Of a stretch of 64,000 nt of DNA, positions 1 through 7,769 are shown one piece after another. The notes under the pieces were generated by a model that searched no databases, was not told the DNA's origin, and saw only the letters and a program-made list of their open reading frames with translations. Positions within the stretch are counted from its first letter, which is position 1, and each line of letters begins with the position of its first letter. This DNA is from Streptomyces chartreusis (lineage in GTDB: Bacteria; Actinomycetota; Actinomycetes; Streptomycetales; Streptomycetaceae), in contig NZ_CP023689.1 in assembly GCF_008704715.1 (NCBI RefSeq), forward strand, positions 9,424,001-9,488,000, written 5' to 3'. Position numbers and translations under genes: made by a program.

Positions 1-294
1 CACCAGGCGGTGCGGTCCGGCCTGGATCTCCACCTGGGCCGCCACGTCACCCAGCTTGATCGCGGTGACGATGCCCGGGAAGGCGTTGCGGACCGAGGTG
101 TAGGAGGCGTCCTCCTCGCCGCTGCCGCCCTTCGCGAGCTCCACCGAGAAGGCGGCCAGGTCCTTCCCGTCGATGAGGCGCCTGCCGCTCTCGTCGCGAT
201 GGGTCGCCACCCGCCCCGCGTCCGCCCACCGTCGCGCGGTGTCCGGACTGACGCCGAGCAGCCGTGCGGCCTGGCCGATCGTGTATGCCTGCAT
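1..294 (-). CDS. HTH/TOBE molybdate-binding-type protein (partial, 3' end missing)
   Basis: The 5' 98 codons are visible; the gene runs off the left edge. The N-terminus (MQAYTIGQAARLLGVSPDTA) is an excisionase/MerR-like winged helix-turn-helix of about 55 residues. It is followed, from about residue 70, by the beginning of a TOBE (molbindin) fold with the characteristic NAFPGIVTAIKLGDVAAQVEI stretch. Proteins of this layout in actinomycetes bind molybdate or tungstate and are often encoded next to modABC, which would lie to the left of the window. The ATG at 292-294 is the natural start because the HTH begins immediately. Function is inferred from the family; DNA binding is plausible but not shown. 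Confidence 0.8.
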   Translation of the reverse strand, partial: MQAYTIGQAARLLGVSPDTARRWADAGRVATHRDESGRRLIDGKDLAAFSVELAKGGSGEEDASYTSVRNAFPGIVTAIKLGDVAAQVEIQAGPHRLV

Positions 295-349
295 GCAGGC
301 CAAGATAGGTCAGCGGCGGGGCAGGCCGGTGACGCGCCCCGGCCGACGG

Positions 350-1339
350 CTAGCCGTGCAGTTCGCGGTACGCGACGACCGCCCCCGGATGCAGCGGCAC
401 GGACCCGGTCGAGATCAGGCTGCGGGCGTCCAGGAACTGGGTGCCCAGGGCCGAGCTCGGGACGAGGTGGGTGGCGCGGCGGACCAGGACGTCGGTGAGG
501 GCGGCGGCGACGGGGGAGGGCAGATCGGGGCGGCACAGCAGCAGATTGGCGACGCCGATCGTGGTCACCTCGGGCGTGCCCCGGTACGCCCCGGCCGGCA
601 CCGTCACCGCCTCCAGGCCCGGCCCGGAGGGCTCCGTGCCCCGCAGGCGGGGGAGCAGCGAGGCAAGCGGCAGCAGCCGTATGCCGCGCCGGGCGCCGAG
701 CCCGGAGAGCGCCGGCAGCGGCAGGCCGCCCGACACCAGCAGGGCGTCGATCGCCCCGTCCCGCATCGCGCGCACCGCCTGCGGCAGCAGCAGGCGGCGG
801 ACCTGGACGTCGGCGCCAGGGGTCAGTCCCGCGGCCCGCAGCAGCCGGTCGCCGAGCACGGCGCCGCCGGACGCGGGCGCGCCCAGCGAGACGGTGTGTC
901 CCGCCAGGTCGGCGACCGTACGTATCGGCGCGTCGGCACGCACCGCGAGCTGGAGATAGTTCTCGTACACCCGGCCGATCGCCCGCAGCGGGACCGGGCG
1001 GCCGAACGGTGCCGAACCGTCGTACGCGGCCCACGCGATGTCGGCCAGGGACAGCGCCACGTCGGCCTCGCGGGCCTGGAGCATGCGGATGTTGTCGACG
1101 CTGGCCTCGCTGTGGATCACCTCGCAGGACAGCCGGGGGTAGGCCGCCCGCACCTGGCCGGCGAGGAGCCGTCCGAAGGCCGCGTAGAGGTTGCCGGACT
1201 CGCCGGTCGCGATCCGCAGCCTGCCCTCCGGTCCCCGGTCCGTGTGCCGGGCGTCGGCCGTCCCGGCGGCCGCGAGCAGCCCCGTGCACGCCACGCCGAC
1301 GGCGGCGCGCAGGACGGTCCGGCGGGTCGGGCCGGTCAT
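350..1339 (-). CDS. TAXI-family TRAP solute-binding protein
   Basis: 329-residue secreted protein. The N-terminus has twin arginines and a hydrophobic stretch (RRTVLRAAVGVACTGLLAAAG), suggesting Tat export or a membrane anchor. The mature part starts with the TAXI hallmark LRIATGESGNLYAAFGRLLAGQV and continues with the type-II periplasmic-binding fold (DVALSLADIAWAAYDG, TVADLAGHTVSLGAPASGG). TAXI proteins bind small acids such as glutamate or dicarboxylates. The ATG overlaps the stop of the upstream sensor kinase (ATGA), so the two are translationally coupled. No TRAP DctM/DctQ membrane component is encoded here, so a role as an extracellular ligand sensor for the kinase is at least as likely as uptake. 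The ligand is unknown. Confidence 0.85.
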   Translation of the reverse strand: MTGPTRRTVLRAAVGVACTGLLAAAGTADARHTDRGPEGRLRIATGESGNLYAAFGRLLAGQVRAAYPRLSCEVIHSEASVDNIRMLQAREADVALSLADIAWAAYDGSAPFGRPVPLRAIGRVYENYLQLAVRADAPIRTVADLAGHTVSLGAPASGGAVLGDRLLRAAGLTPGADVQVRRLLLPQAVRAMRDGAIDALLVSGGLPLPALSGLGARRGIRLLPLASLLPRLRGTEPSGPGLEAVTVPAGAYRGTPEVTTIGVANLLLCRPDLPSPVAAALTDVLVRRATHLVPSSALGTQFLDARSLISTGSVPLHPGAVVAYRELHG

Positions 1340-2757
1340 GGCGTACGTCCCTTCGCGGCCGATGTCGTCTCCTCGTCGGCGCGCGGGAGTACGACCCTGA
1401 CCCGCAGGCCGTGCGGCTCGGCCGACGCGAACTCGACGTGACCGCCGCGCCCGGCCACCAACTGCTCGGCGATCGCCAGACCGAGGCCGCTGCCGCGCAC
1501 GTCACGGTGACGCTCGGAGCGCCAGAACCGGGTGCCCGCCTGCGGCAGTTCCGCCGTGCCGAGGCCCGGGCCGTCGTCCCGTACCTCGAACACCGCGTGC
1601 GGGCCCTCGGTGAAGCAGCGCGTCCCGACGCGGGCGCGGCTGCCGGCGTACTTGATCGCGTTGTCCAGGAGGATGTCGGCGACCTGGGCCAGCTCACCCT
1701 CCGTGCAGGCCATGCGGACGACGCGGCCGGGGGCGTGGTCGAGGCGGACTCCGGCCTGTTCGGCGACCGGTCGCCAGAGCTGCACCTGGGCCTCGGCGAC
1801 GCCGGTCGCGTCGCAGCACGCCGCCGGCGCGTCCGTCACGGCCAGCTCGCCGGCGCGGTGCTCGGCGTTCGCCAGGGCGAGCAGATCGTCCAGGAGGTGC
1901 TCCATGCGTTCCAGTTCGCCGGTCACGCCCGTGTACGTGCGGGTGGCGGAGTCGGGCAGCCGCAGCTGGAGGGAGTCGATGCGCAGGCGCAGCGCGGCGA
2001 GCGGATTGCGCAGTTGGTGGGAGGTGTCGGCGACCAGCCGCCGCTGCTGTTCCAATGCCGTGGTCACCGCGTCGGCCATGCGGTTGAAGCCGGTGGCCAG
2101 TTGCCGCAGCTCGGGCGGCCCGCCGGCCCGGGCGTGCTCGGCCGGCAGCCCCGCCGCGAGCGCGCCGACCGCCCGGTCCAGGTGGTGCAGGGGCCGTACG
2201 ACCCACCGCGTGGCGGCGCGGGCGAGCAGCACGCAGGCCACCGCGAACAGCCCCGCCCCGGCCAGGACCAGCGCCCAGCGCAGGGCGATGTCGTCGGCGG
2301 CGGCCCGCACCGACGCCCGCAGCACCACGGCGCCGGAAACTCGGGTGCCGGTGCCCACCGGGCGGGCGAGCAGTCGGTCGCCCCGGGACCAGGGGCGCAG
2401 CGTGCCCCCGGGGGAGACGCGCTGGTTGCGCAGCGCCGCGTCGACCAGCCTCGCGACGACCGGGTCCGCGGCGCGCAGGCCGCCCGCCTGCACGACCGGC
2501 GCGCGGCGGGCGTCGACGACCACGACCGCCTCGCCGTACAGCTCGGCATACCGTCTCACCTCGGCCGTCAGCGCCCCGGTGTCGCCGCTCTCGGCGGCCT
2601 GCGCGGCCAGTCCGGCGAAACGGTCCAGGTCACCGGTGCGGGCCGCGACCAGCTGCTCGGTGCGCTGGGTGGCGGTGACACCGAGCAGCGGCACAGCGAA
2701 ACCGGCCACCGCGAGCACCGCGAAGGCCAGGACGACGGTCAGCACCCGAGTGCGCAT
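1336..2757 (-). CDS. two-component sensor histidine kinase
   Basis: 473 residues from the ATG at 2755-2757 (an upstream in-frame extension would run through the response regulator gene). TM1 is at about 5-27, an extracytoplasmic domain of about 130 residues follows, TM2 is at about 161-185 and HAMP at 186-235. The H-box is at about 243-262 (DTSHQLRNPLAALRLRID, phospho-acceptor His247), the N-box is DNAIKYAG near 366, and the G boxes are DDGPGLG near 394 and GSGLGLAI near 422-429. All catalytic ATPase motifs are present. It starts 8 nt after the response regulator stop and its own stop overlaps the TAXI gene, giving one operon. The small sensor domain could contact the TAXI protein; that is inference. 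Confidence 0.92.
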   Translation of the reverse strand: MRTRVLTVVLAFAVLAVAGFAVPLLGVTATQRTEQLVAARTGDLDRFAGLAAQAAESGDTGALTAEVRRYAELYGEAVVVVDARRAPVVQAGGLRAADPVVARLVDAALRNQRVSPGGTLRPWSRGDRLLARPVGTGTRVSGAVVLRASVRAAADDIALRWALVLAGAGLFAVACVLLARAATRWVVRPLHHLDRAVGALAAGLPAEHARAGGPPELRQLATGFNRMADAVTTALEQQRRLVADTSHQLRNPLAALRLRIDSLQLRLPDSATRTYTGVTGELERMEHLLDDLLALANAEHRAGELAVTDAPAACCDATGVAEAQVQLWRPVAEQAGVRLDHAPGRVVRMACTEGELAQVADILLDNAIKYAGSRARVGTRCFTEGPHAVFEVRDDGPGLGTAELPQAGTRFWRSERHRDVRGSGLGLAIAEQLVAGRGGHVEFASAEPHGLRVRVVLPRADEETTSAAKGRTP

Positions 2758-2765
2758 GGCCCGCT

Positions 2766-3434
2766 TCAGCCGCCGAACCGGTAGCCGAAGCCGCGGATCG
2801 TCGTCAGCACCTCGGGGCGGCCGAGCTTGGCCCGCAGCTGGGTGAGGTGGACGTCGAGGGAGCGGGACACCGCCAGATAGGCGTCGCCCCACACCTCGTC
2901 CATCAGCTGCTGGCGGCTGACCGCCGTACCGGCCCGGCCCGCCAGCGCGGCCAGCACCGCGAACTCCTTCGTGGTCAGCCGCACCTCCGCACCGCCCACC
3001 GTCACCCGGCGCGCGTCGAGATCGACCTCGACGTCACCGGCGCGGGCCGTGCGCGGGGCAGGTGCCGCCGGGGTGGCCGGCGTCGCGGCCCGGCGGGTCA
3101 CGGCCTCGATCCGGGCCAGCAGCTCGGCCAGCCGCACCGGCTTGACCAGGTAGTCGTCGGCGCCCAGCCGCAGGCCGCGCACCACCGACCGTTCGTCGCC
3201 CCGCGCGGTGAGGACCACGACCGGAAGGCCGCTCACCGCGCGCAGCTTGCGCAGGACCTCGAGCCCGTCGAGGTCCGGCAGGCCAAGGTCGAGCAACAGC
3301 AGGTCGGCCTGGCGGTGGCGGGCGAAGACATCCTCGCCGCGCCGCACCCGGGTGGGCAGATGACCGTGCTCGTACAGGGCCTCGGTCAGGGCACCGGCCA
3401 CCCCGTCGTCGTCCTCGGCCAGCAGTACGCGCAC
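2766..3434 (-). CDS. OmpR/PhoB-family response regulator
   Basis: 222 residues. The receiver domain (1-115) has the acidic triad E7/D8/D9, phospho-acceptor Asp49 in LLLLDLGLPD, and the conserved Lys in LVKPV. A Pro/Ala linker leads to a winged-helix DNA-binding domain (about 135-222) ending in TTIRGFGYRF, the OmpR-type C-terminal hairpin. The start chosen is GTG at 3432-3434, because GGGAGG lies 9 nt upstream; another in-frame GTG at 3441-3443 abuts the same Shine-Dalgarno too closely. It is second in the operon, 17 nt after the permease gene and just before its cognate kinase. Targets are unknown; the operon itself is the first candidate. Confidence 0.92.
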   Translation of the reverse strand: MRVLLAEDDDGVAGALTEALYEHGHLPTRVRRGEDVFARHRQADLLLLDLGLPDLDGLEVLRKLRAVSGLPVVVLTARGDERSVVRGLRLGADDYLVKPVRLAELLARIEAVTRRAATPATPAAPAPRTARAGDVEVDLDARRVTVGGAEVRLTTKEFAVLAALAGRAGTAVSRQQLMDEVWGDAYLAVSRSLDVHLTQLRAKLGRPEVLTTIRGFGYRFGG

Positions 3435-3451
3435 GCTCGCCACCCTCCCAG

Positions 3452-4789
3452 TCAGTCCTTGGCCTCGCTCTCCAGCGGCGATCCGTCCGACGTCTCGCGC
3501 ATCCGAATGTAGACGAGCAGGGAGACCAGGACGCAGGCGGTGACGTAGTAGAAGTACCAGCTCTCGTGGCCGGCGTCCTTGAACCACAGGGCGACGTACT
3601 CGGCGGTCCCGCCGAACAGGGCCACGGTCAGCGCGTAGGGCAGACCGACGCCCAGCGCCCGGATCGACGTCGGGAACAGCTCGGCCTTCACCACCGCGCT
3701 GATCGACGTGTACAGGGAGCTGACGGCCAGCGGTCCGACCATGAGCAGGAACGCGTACAAGGGATCGCTGGTGTGCGACAGGAGGGTCAGCGAGGGCACC
3801 ACCACGATCGCGCCCAGCACACCGAACCCGATCAGCATCGGACGCCGCCCGATCCGGTCGGACAGCAGCCCCATGACCGGCTGGAGCAGGACGAACACCA
3901 GCAGCGCGAAGAAGTTGATCCAGGCCGCCGTCGGCTTGGCGATGCCGCTGGTGTTGACCATGAACTTCTGCAAGTACGTCGTGTACGTGTAGAAGAACAG
4001 CGTGCCGCCCATGGTCAGGCCGACGACGATCAGGCACTGCCGGGGGTACGAAAGGAGCATGCGCAGGCTGCCACGAGCCGGACCGGAGCCCTTCTCGGCC
4101 TCTGCGGCCACGCGCTCGAAGCTCTCCGACTCGTCCATGCCGCGCCGCAGCCACAGCACGACGATCGCCCCGGCGGCACCGACGACGAACGCGATCCGCC
4201 AGCCCCACGACTCCATCTGCGTGTCGCTGAGCAGCTGCTGCAGGATGATCTGGAGGCCGAGCGCCGTCAGCTGCCCGGCGATGAGGGTGACGTACTGGAA
4301 GCTGGAGTAGTAGCCGCGCCGGCCGGGCGAGGCGACCTCCGACATGTAGGTCGCCGAGGTCGAGTACTCCCCGCCGACCGACAGCCCTTGCAGCAGCCGC
4401 GCAGTCACCAGCAGCACCGGCGCGACGACGCCGATCGTGTCGTACGACGGCGTCAGCGCCACGATCAGCGAACCGGCCGCCATCAGGGTCACCGACAGCG
4501 TCAGCGCCGAGCGCCGCCCCCGCCGGTCGGCGTACCGCCCCAGCACCCAGCCGCCGATCGGCCGCATCAGGAAGCCGACGGCGAACACGGCGGCGGTGTT
4601 CAGCAGCTGTGCGGTCTGATCGCCGGACGGGAAGAACGCGGCGGCGAAGTACACACTGAACGCGGTGTACGCGTACCAGTCGTACCACTCGATCAGATTG
4701 CCGATCGAGCCACGCACGATGTTGCTGACAACCCTGCGCTCGCCCTGACGCGACTTCCGCGTATCCGCGGTCGTGGTCTGTGTGGCCAT
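3452..4789 (-). CDS. MFS transporter, metabolite:H+ symporter (KgtP/ProP-like)
   Basis: 445 residues, 12 predicted TM helices. The MHS signature appears near the N-terminus (GNLIEWYDWYAYTAFSVYFAAAFFP), with the loop 2-3 motif GRYADRRGRRSALT and the second-half counterpart SDRIGRRPML. This subfamily imports dicarboxylates, tricarboxylates, betaine or shikimate by proton symport. ATG at 4787-4789 has an AAGGGAG ribosome-binding site 6 nt upstream; the longer in-frame extension lacks one. It is the first gene of the operon with the response regulator, kinase and TAXI protein, suggesting that the two-component system senses the organic acid this permease takes up. Substrate is inferred only at family level. 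Confidence 0.9.
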   Translation of the reverse strand: MATQTTTADTRKSRQGERRVVSNIVRGSIGNLIEWYDWYAYTAFSVYFAAAFFPSGDQTAQLLNTAAVFAVGFLMRPIGGWVLGRYADRRGRRSALTLSVTLMAAGSLIVALTPSYDTIGVVAPVLLVTARLLQGLSVGGEYSTSATYMSEVASPGRRGYYSSFQYVTLIAGQLTALGLQIILQQLLSDTQMESWGWRIAFVVGAAGAIVVLWLRRGMDESESFERVAAEAEKGSGPARGSLRMLLSYPRQCLIVVGLTMGGTLFFYTYTTYLQKFMVNTSGIAKPTAAWINFFALLVFVLLQPVMGLLSDRIGRRPMLIGFGVLGAIVVVPSLTLLSHTSDPLYAFLLMVGPLAVSSLYTSISAVVKAELFPTSIRALGVGLPYALTVALFGGTAEYVALWFKDAGHESWYFYYVTACVLVSLLVYIRMRETSDGSPLESEAKD

Positions 4790-4914
4790 CGAGAACTCCC
4801 TTGTCTGCGGCCCGGAGGCACACAGAGTCGATGGCCCGACAGCCCCGTTCAACAGCGCGAACGAAGACCTAACAGTCCCTTAGGACGGAGGCCGCGCGAG
4901 GGCGGGAATCGCGG

Positions 4915-6576
4915 CTACCCGTGTCTCCGGCCGCCGCGCAGCTCGAGCCGTTCGCCCGGGAAGTGCTCACGGAAGCTGCGGTCGTGCGAGACCGCCACCA
5001 CCGCTCCCGGGTAGAGCGCGAGTGCCGCCTCCAGATCCTCGACGAGGTCGAGCGCGAGGTGATTCGTGGGCTCGTCGAGTACCAGGAGGTCGGCGGGCCG
5101 GGTCACCAGCGAGGCGATCTGGAGCCGCCGCTGCTGGCCCGCGGACAGCGCCGAGACCGGGACGTGCAGGTCCTCCGCACGGAACAGACCCAGCGACAGC
5201 AGCTCGTCGGCGTACTCGTCCGGCAGTCCGGGCCGTCCGGCAGCGAAGGCGGCGAGCAGCGGCAGCCGCGTGGAGCGGGCCGGGAGCTCCTGGGCCAGGT
5301 ACCCGATGCGGGCGGGGCGGCGCACCGTGCCGGCGTCCGGTTCGAGGTCACCGGCCAGGACACGGAGCAGTGTCGTCTTGCCGGCCCCGTTCTCGCCCGT
5401 GATCAGCAGCCGCTGTCCGGGTGGGACGGTCAGGGCGCCGTCCAGACGCAGCCGGGTCCCGACCGCCACGCCCGTGAGCTCGGCGAGCGGACGTTCGTGG
5501 TCCTGGTGGGTCGGATGCTCGTCACCGGTTGCCGGCAGCGCCGCGGTGAACCGCAGCGGCTGCGGCGGTGCCGTCACCGGGTTGCGTCGCAGGTGAGCCA
5601 GCCGTTCGCGCGCCGCGCGCACATGGCCGCCGAGCTTCGCCTCGTGCGAGCGACGGTGCTTGCCGAAGCCCTGTCGCGGGTCCTTCCCGGTGGTGGCCAG
5701 TCGCTTCCCGGCGGCGTCCAGGAGTTCCTCGATACGGGCCACCTCCTGGACCCACTCGACGTGATCCTGCTCGGCGCGCCGCCGGGCGGCCGCCTTCGCG
5801 GTGCGGTATCCGGCCCAGCCGTCGCCGTGGCGATGCACGGTGCGCGCGTCTCGGTCGACCTCCAGGATCGCCGTGGCGACGCGCTCCAGGAACCCGCGGT
5901 CATGGGTGACGGCGACCACCGTGCCGCGGTGCGCGCGCAGGTGCTCCTCCAGCCAGTGCACGGCCGCCGCGTCGAGGTGGTTGGTCGGCTCGTCGAGCAG
6001 TAGCAGTTCGGGGGCGGCGGCCAGCACGCAGGCGAGGGCGAGCCGGGACTGCTCACCACCGGAGAGCGAGCCGAGCGGCCGGTCCCGGGTGATCCCGGTG
6101 AGCCCGAGCCCGTGCATGGCGGCCTCGACCCGTACGTCGGCCTCGTAGCCGCCGCGTTCCTCGTACGCGATCAGCAGCTCGCCGTACGCGGCGAGCTCGT
6201 CCTCGGACGCCTCGCCGAGACGCTCCTCCGCCGCGCGCAGCCGCCGCTCCATGTCGCGCAGTTCGGTGAGGGCGAGGTCGACGGCGTCCTGCACGGTGCA
6301 GTCCGGGTCGAGGTCGAGGGTCTGGGCGAGGTGGCCGACGCCGCCCGGGAAGCGGACGGTGAGTTCCCCGGCGTCCGGCGCCTCGGTCGCGGCGAGCAGT
6401 CGCAGCAGGGTCGACTTGCCGGAGCCGTTCTCGCCGATGACGGCGGCCTTCTCGCCCGGGCGGACGGTGAAGGTGACCTGGTCGAGGACGATACGGGTGC
6501 CGTAGGACTTGGTGACGTCCTTGACGGACAGCTGCGCCACGGCAGCGGGCATGGAGGTGTGGGCGCGTTCGCGCAT
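4915..6576 (-). CDS. ABC-F ATPase, antibiotic-resistance-type ribosome protection protein candidate
   Basis: 553-residue soluble protein with two ABC ATPase domains and no membrane segments, the ABC-F layout. Walker A motifs GENGSGKST (48-56) and GENGAGKTT (394-402), signatures LSGGE (171-175) and LSAGQ (477-481), Walker B/DEPTNH at 191-201 and 499-506. The interdomain linker (about 245-345) is rich in Arg and Lys, as in ribosome-binding ABC-F proteins that displace antibiotics from the exit-tunnel or P-site region. ATG at 6574-6576 is preceded by AGGGA, spacing 7. That ribosome-binding site lies within a sequence complementary to the start of a 7-codon upstream leader ORF, which points to antibiotic-inducible control. 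The drug cannot be deduced; a housekeeping ABC-F role is the alternative. Confidence 0.88.
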   Translation of the reverse strand: MRERAHTSMPAAVAQLSVKDVTKSYGTRIVLDQVTFTVRPGEKAAVIGENGSGKSTLLRLLAATEAPDAGELTVRFPGGVGHLAQTLDLDPDCTVQDAVDLALTELRDMERRLRAAEERLGEASEDELAAYGELLIAYEERGGYEADVRVEAAMHGLGLTGITRDRPLGSLSGGEQSRLALACVLAAAPELLLLDEPTNHLDAAAVHWLEEHLRAHRGTVVAVTHDRGFLERVATAILEVDRDARTVHRHGDGWAGYRTAKAAARRRAEQDHVEWVQEVARIEELLDAAGKRLATTGKDPRQGFGKHRRSHEAKLGGHVRAARERLAHLRRNPVTAPPQPLRFTAALPATGDEHPTHQDHERPLAELTGVAVGTRLRLDGALTVPPGQRLLITGENGAGKTTLLRVLAGDLEPDAGTVRRPARIGYLAQELPARSTRLPLLAAFAAGRPGLPDEYADELLSLGLFRAEDLHVPVSALSAGQQRRLQIASLVTRPADLLVLDEPTNHLALDLVEDLEAALALYPGAVVAVSHDRSFREHFPGERLELRGGRRHG

Positions 6577-6667
6577 GTGACTTTCCCTGGGGATGCGAAG
6601 GGTCTACGGGCGGCGGAAACGGCGGCGAGGGCCGTGCCCGGACTCAGCGGAAGTAGTAGAAAGTCAC
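6577..6667 (-). promoter_or_regulatory. putative ribosome-mediated attenuator: 9-bp leader/RBS inverted repeat before the ABC-F gene
   Basis: On the minus strand GTGACTTTC (6659-6667, the first codons of the leader ORF) is perfectly complementary to GAAAGTCAC (6577-6585), which directly precedes the ABC-F ATG; the Shine-Dalgarno AGGGA abuts the right arm. Pairing would bury the ribosome-binding site; a ribosome stalled on the leader would cover the left arm and free it. A TATGGT -10-like hexamer lies 6 nt before the leader GTG, so the transcript may begin at or next to that GTG. The complementarity is seen directly; the regulatory mechanism is inferred from known leader-controlled resistance ABC-F genes. 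Confidence 0.6.
6644..6667 (-). CDS. 7-codon leader peptide MTFYYFR upstream of the ABC-F gene
   Basis: GTG ACT TTC TAC TAC TTC CGC TGA encodes MTFYYFR, 67 nt upstream of the ABC-F start. Aromatic-rich peptides ending in a basic residue are the sort that arrest ribosomes in the presence of exit-tunnel drugs. There is no Shine-Dalgarno; a TATGGT hexamer 6 nt upstream suggests leaderless translation. The first nine bases form one arm of the stem that can sequester the downstream ribosome-binding site. Too short to be found by ordinary gene callers. Translation is not shown. Confidence 0.5.
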   Translation of the reverse strand: MTFYYFR

Positions 6668-6894
6668 GCGTCCACCATAGCAAAACGAACCGTCTCGTCT
6701 CCAGTGGTATTCCCGGGCGTGAGCGGGCCCGACACCACCTGTTCGCACAAGAGAACCGATAGTGGGGTCCCGGGCGGCGTGAAACGGACGTGGCTGGGGA
6801 CTTGGCGTAAGAGGCCGGTCGCGGCGGCGTTCCCCTGGGGGCCGGGTCCGGCCAGGCTCCTCTGGTTCAGACCACGAGCCGGGGGAGCCGCTCC

Positions 6895-7587
6895 TTATTC
6901 AGACAGGCTGCCGTGCTCGCAGATCAGCCGGGCGACCTCGCGGAGCTTGATGTTGTTCTCCTGCGAGTAGCGGCGGAGCACGTCGAATGCCTGCTCCTCG
7001 CTGAGGTCATGGCTGCCCATGACGATGCCCATGGCCTCGCCGATCATGTGGCGGGTGGCGACGGCGTGCTCCATCTGGGCATGCGTGCGGGCGCTGGAGA
7101 ACGCGACCGCGGCATGGGAGGCCAACAGCCAGCCCGCCAGTTCACTGGCGTCGGTGAAGGCGCCGGCCTCGCGCGAGTAGATGTTCAGCGCGCCGAGATC
7201 CTCTTCCTCGGTGTACAGCAGGAAGCCCATCATGCTGCCGATGCCGAGCCGACGGGCCTCGGGCGCGTAGGAGGGCCACCGCGGCTCCTCCTCGGTGAAG
7301 TCGGGGATACGGCGAACCCGCTCGCCGTCCTTGGTGCGGGCGGCGTCGAAGCACGGCCCCTCACCCATCTGCTCCTGCAACTTGTCGCTCTCGACGACCA
7401 GCTCATGCGTGGGCGCCAGAGTCTGTACCTGCTTGCCGTGCAGCACCAGGATCCCGGCCGCGTGGCACCCTTCCACGAGCTCGACCGCGGAGTGCGTGAT
7501 CCGTTCCAAGGTGGCGTCGACCGACTCCTGAGCCAGCAGATCCCGCGCCATCGCCGCCATCTGCTGCGCGAAGTGAGCCCAGTCCAT
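6895..7587 (-). CDS. GAF-ANTAR domain transcription antiterminator
   Basis: 230 residues. A GAF sensor domain occupies about 15-150 (ITHSAVELVEGCHAAGILVL through GFLLYTEEEDLGALNIYS), and a C-terminal ANTAR RNA-binding three-helix domain occupies about 168-226 (ATRHMIGEAMGIVMGSHDLSEEQAFDVLRRYSQENNIKLREVARLI). ANTAR proteins bind paired stem-loops in nascent mRNA and suppress termination; GAF-ANTAR proteins are numerous in Streptomyces. ATG at 7585-7587 is chosen with a GGAGG 12 nt upstream; GTG at 7597-7599 is possible but abuts that GGAGG. It is monocistronic, divergent from the kinase gene at 7770. Ligand and RNA targets cannot be read from the sequence. Confidence 0.9.
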   Translation of the reverse strand: MDWAHFAQQMAAMARDLLAQESVDATLERITHSAVELVEGCHAAGILVLHGKQVQTLAPTHELVVESDKLQEQMGEGPCFDAARTKDGERVRRIPDFTEEEPRWPSYAPEARRLGIGSMMGFLLYTEEEDLGALNIYSREAGAFTDASELAGWLLASHAAVAFSSARTHAQMEHAVATRHMIGEAMGIVMGSHDLSEEQAFDVLRRYSQENNIKLREVARLICEHGSLSE

Positions 7588-7769
7588 CGCGTACGCCACC
7601 CTCCGGCTCGCCTCCGTCGGCCTTGCACCCAGCATGTCACGCACAGCGCGCAGGGGGCCCGGAGACGGCGAGGCACGTGGCGAGGCGGCAGAGGCCCCAG
7701 GGCGCCCCCGCCGCTCCGATAGGTTGCCGTGAGAGGCGCGATCTCCGTCCCCGTCGAAGGAAGCCCGAT

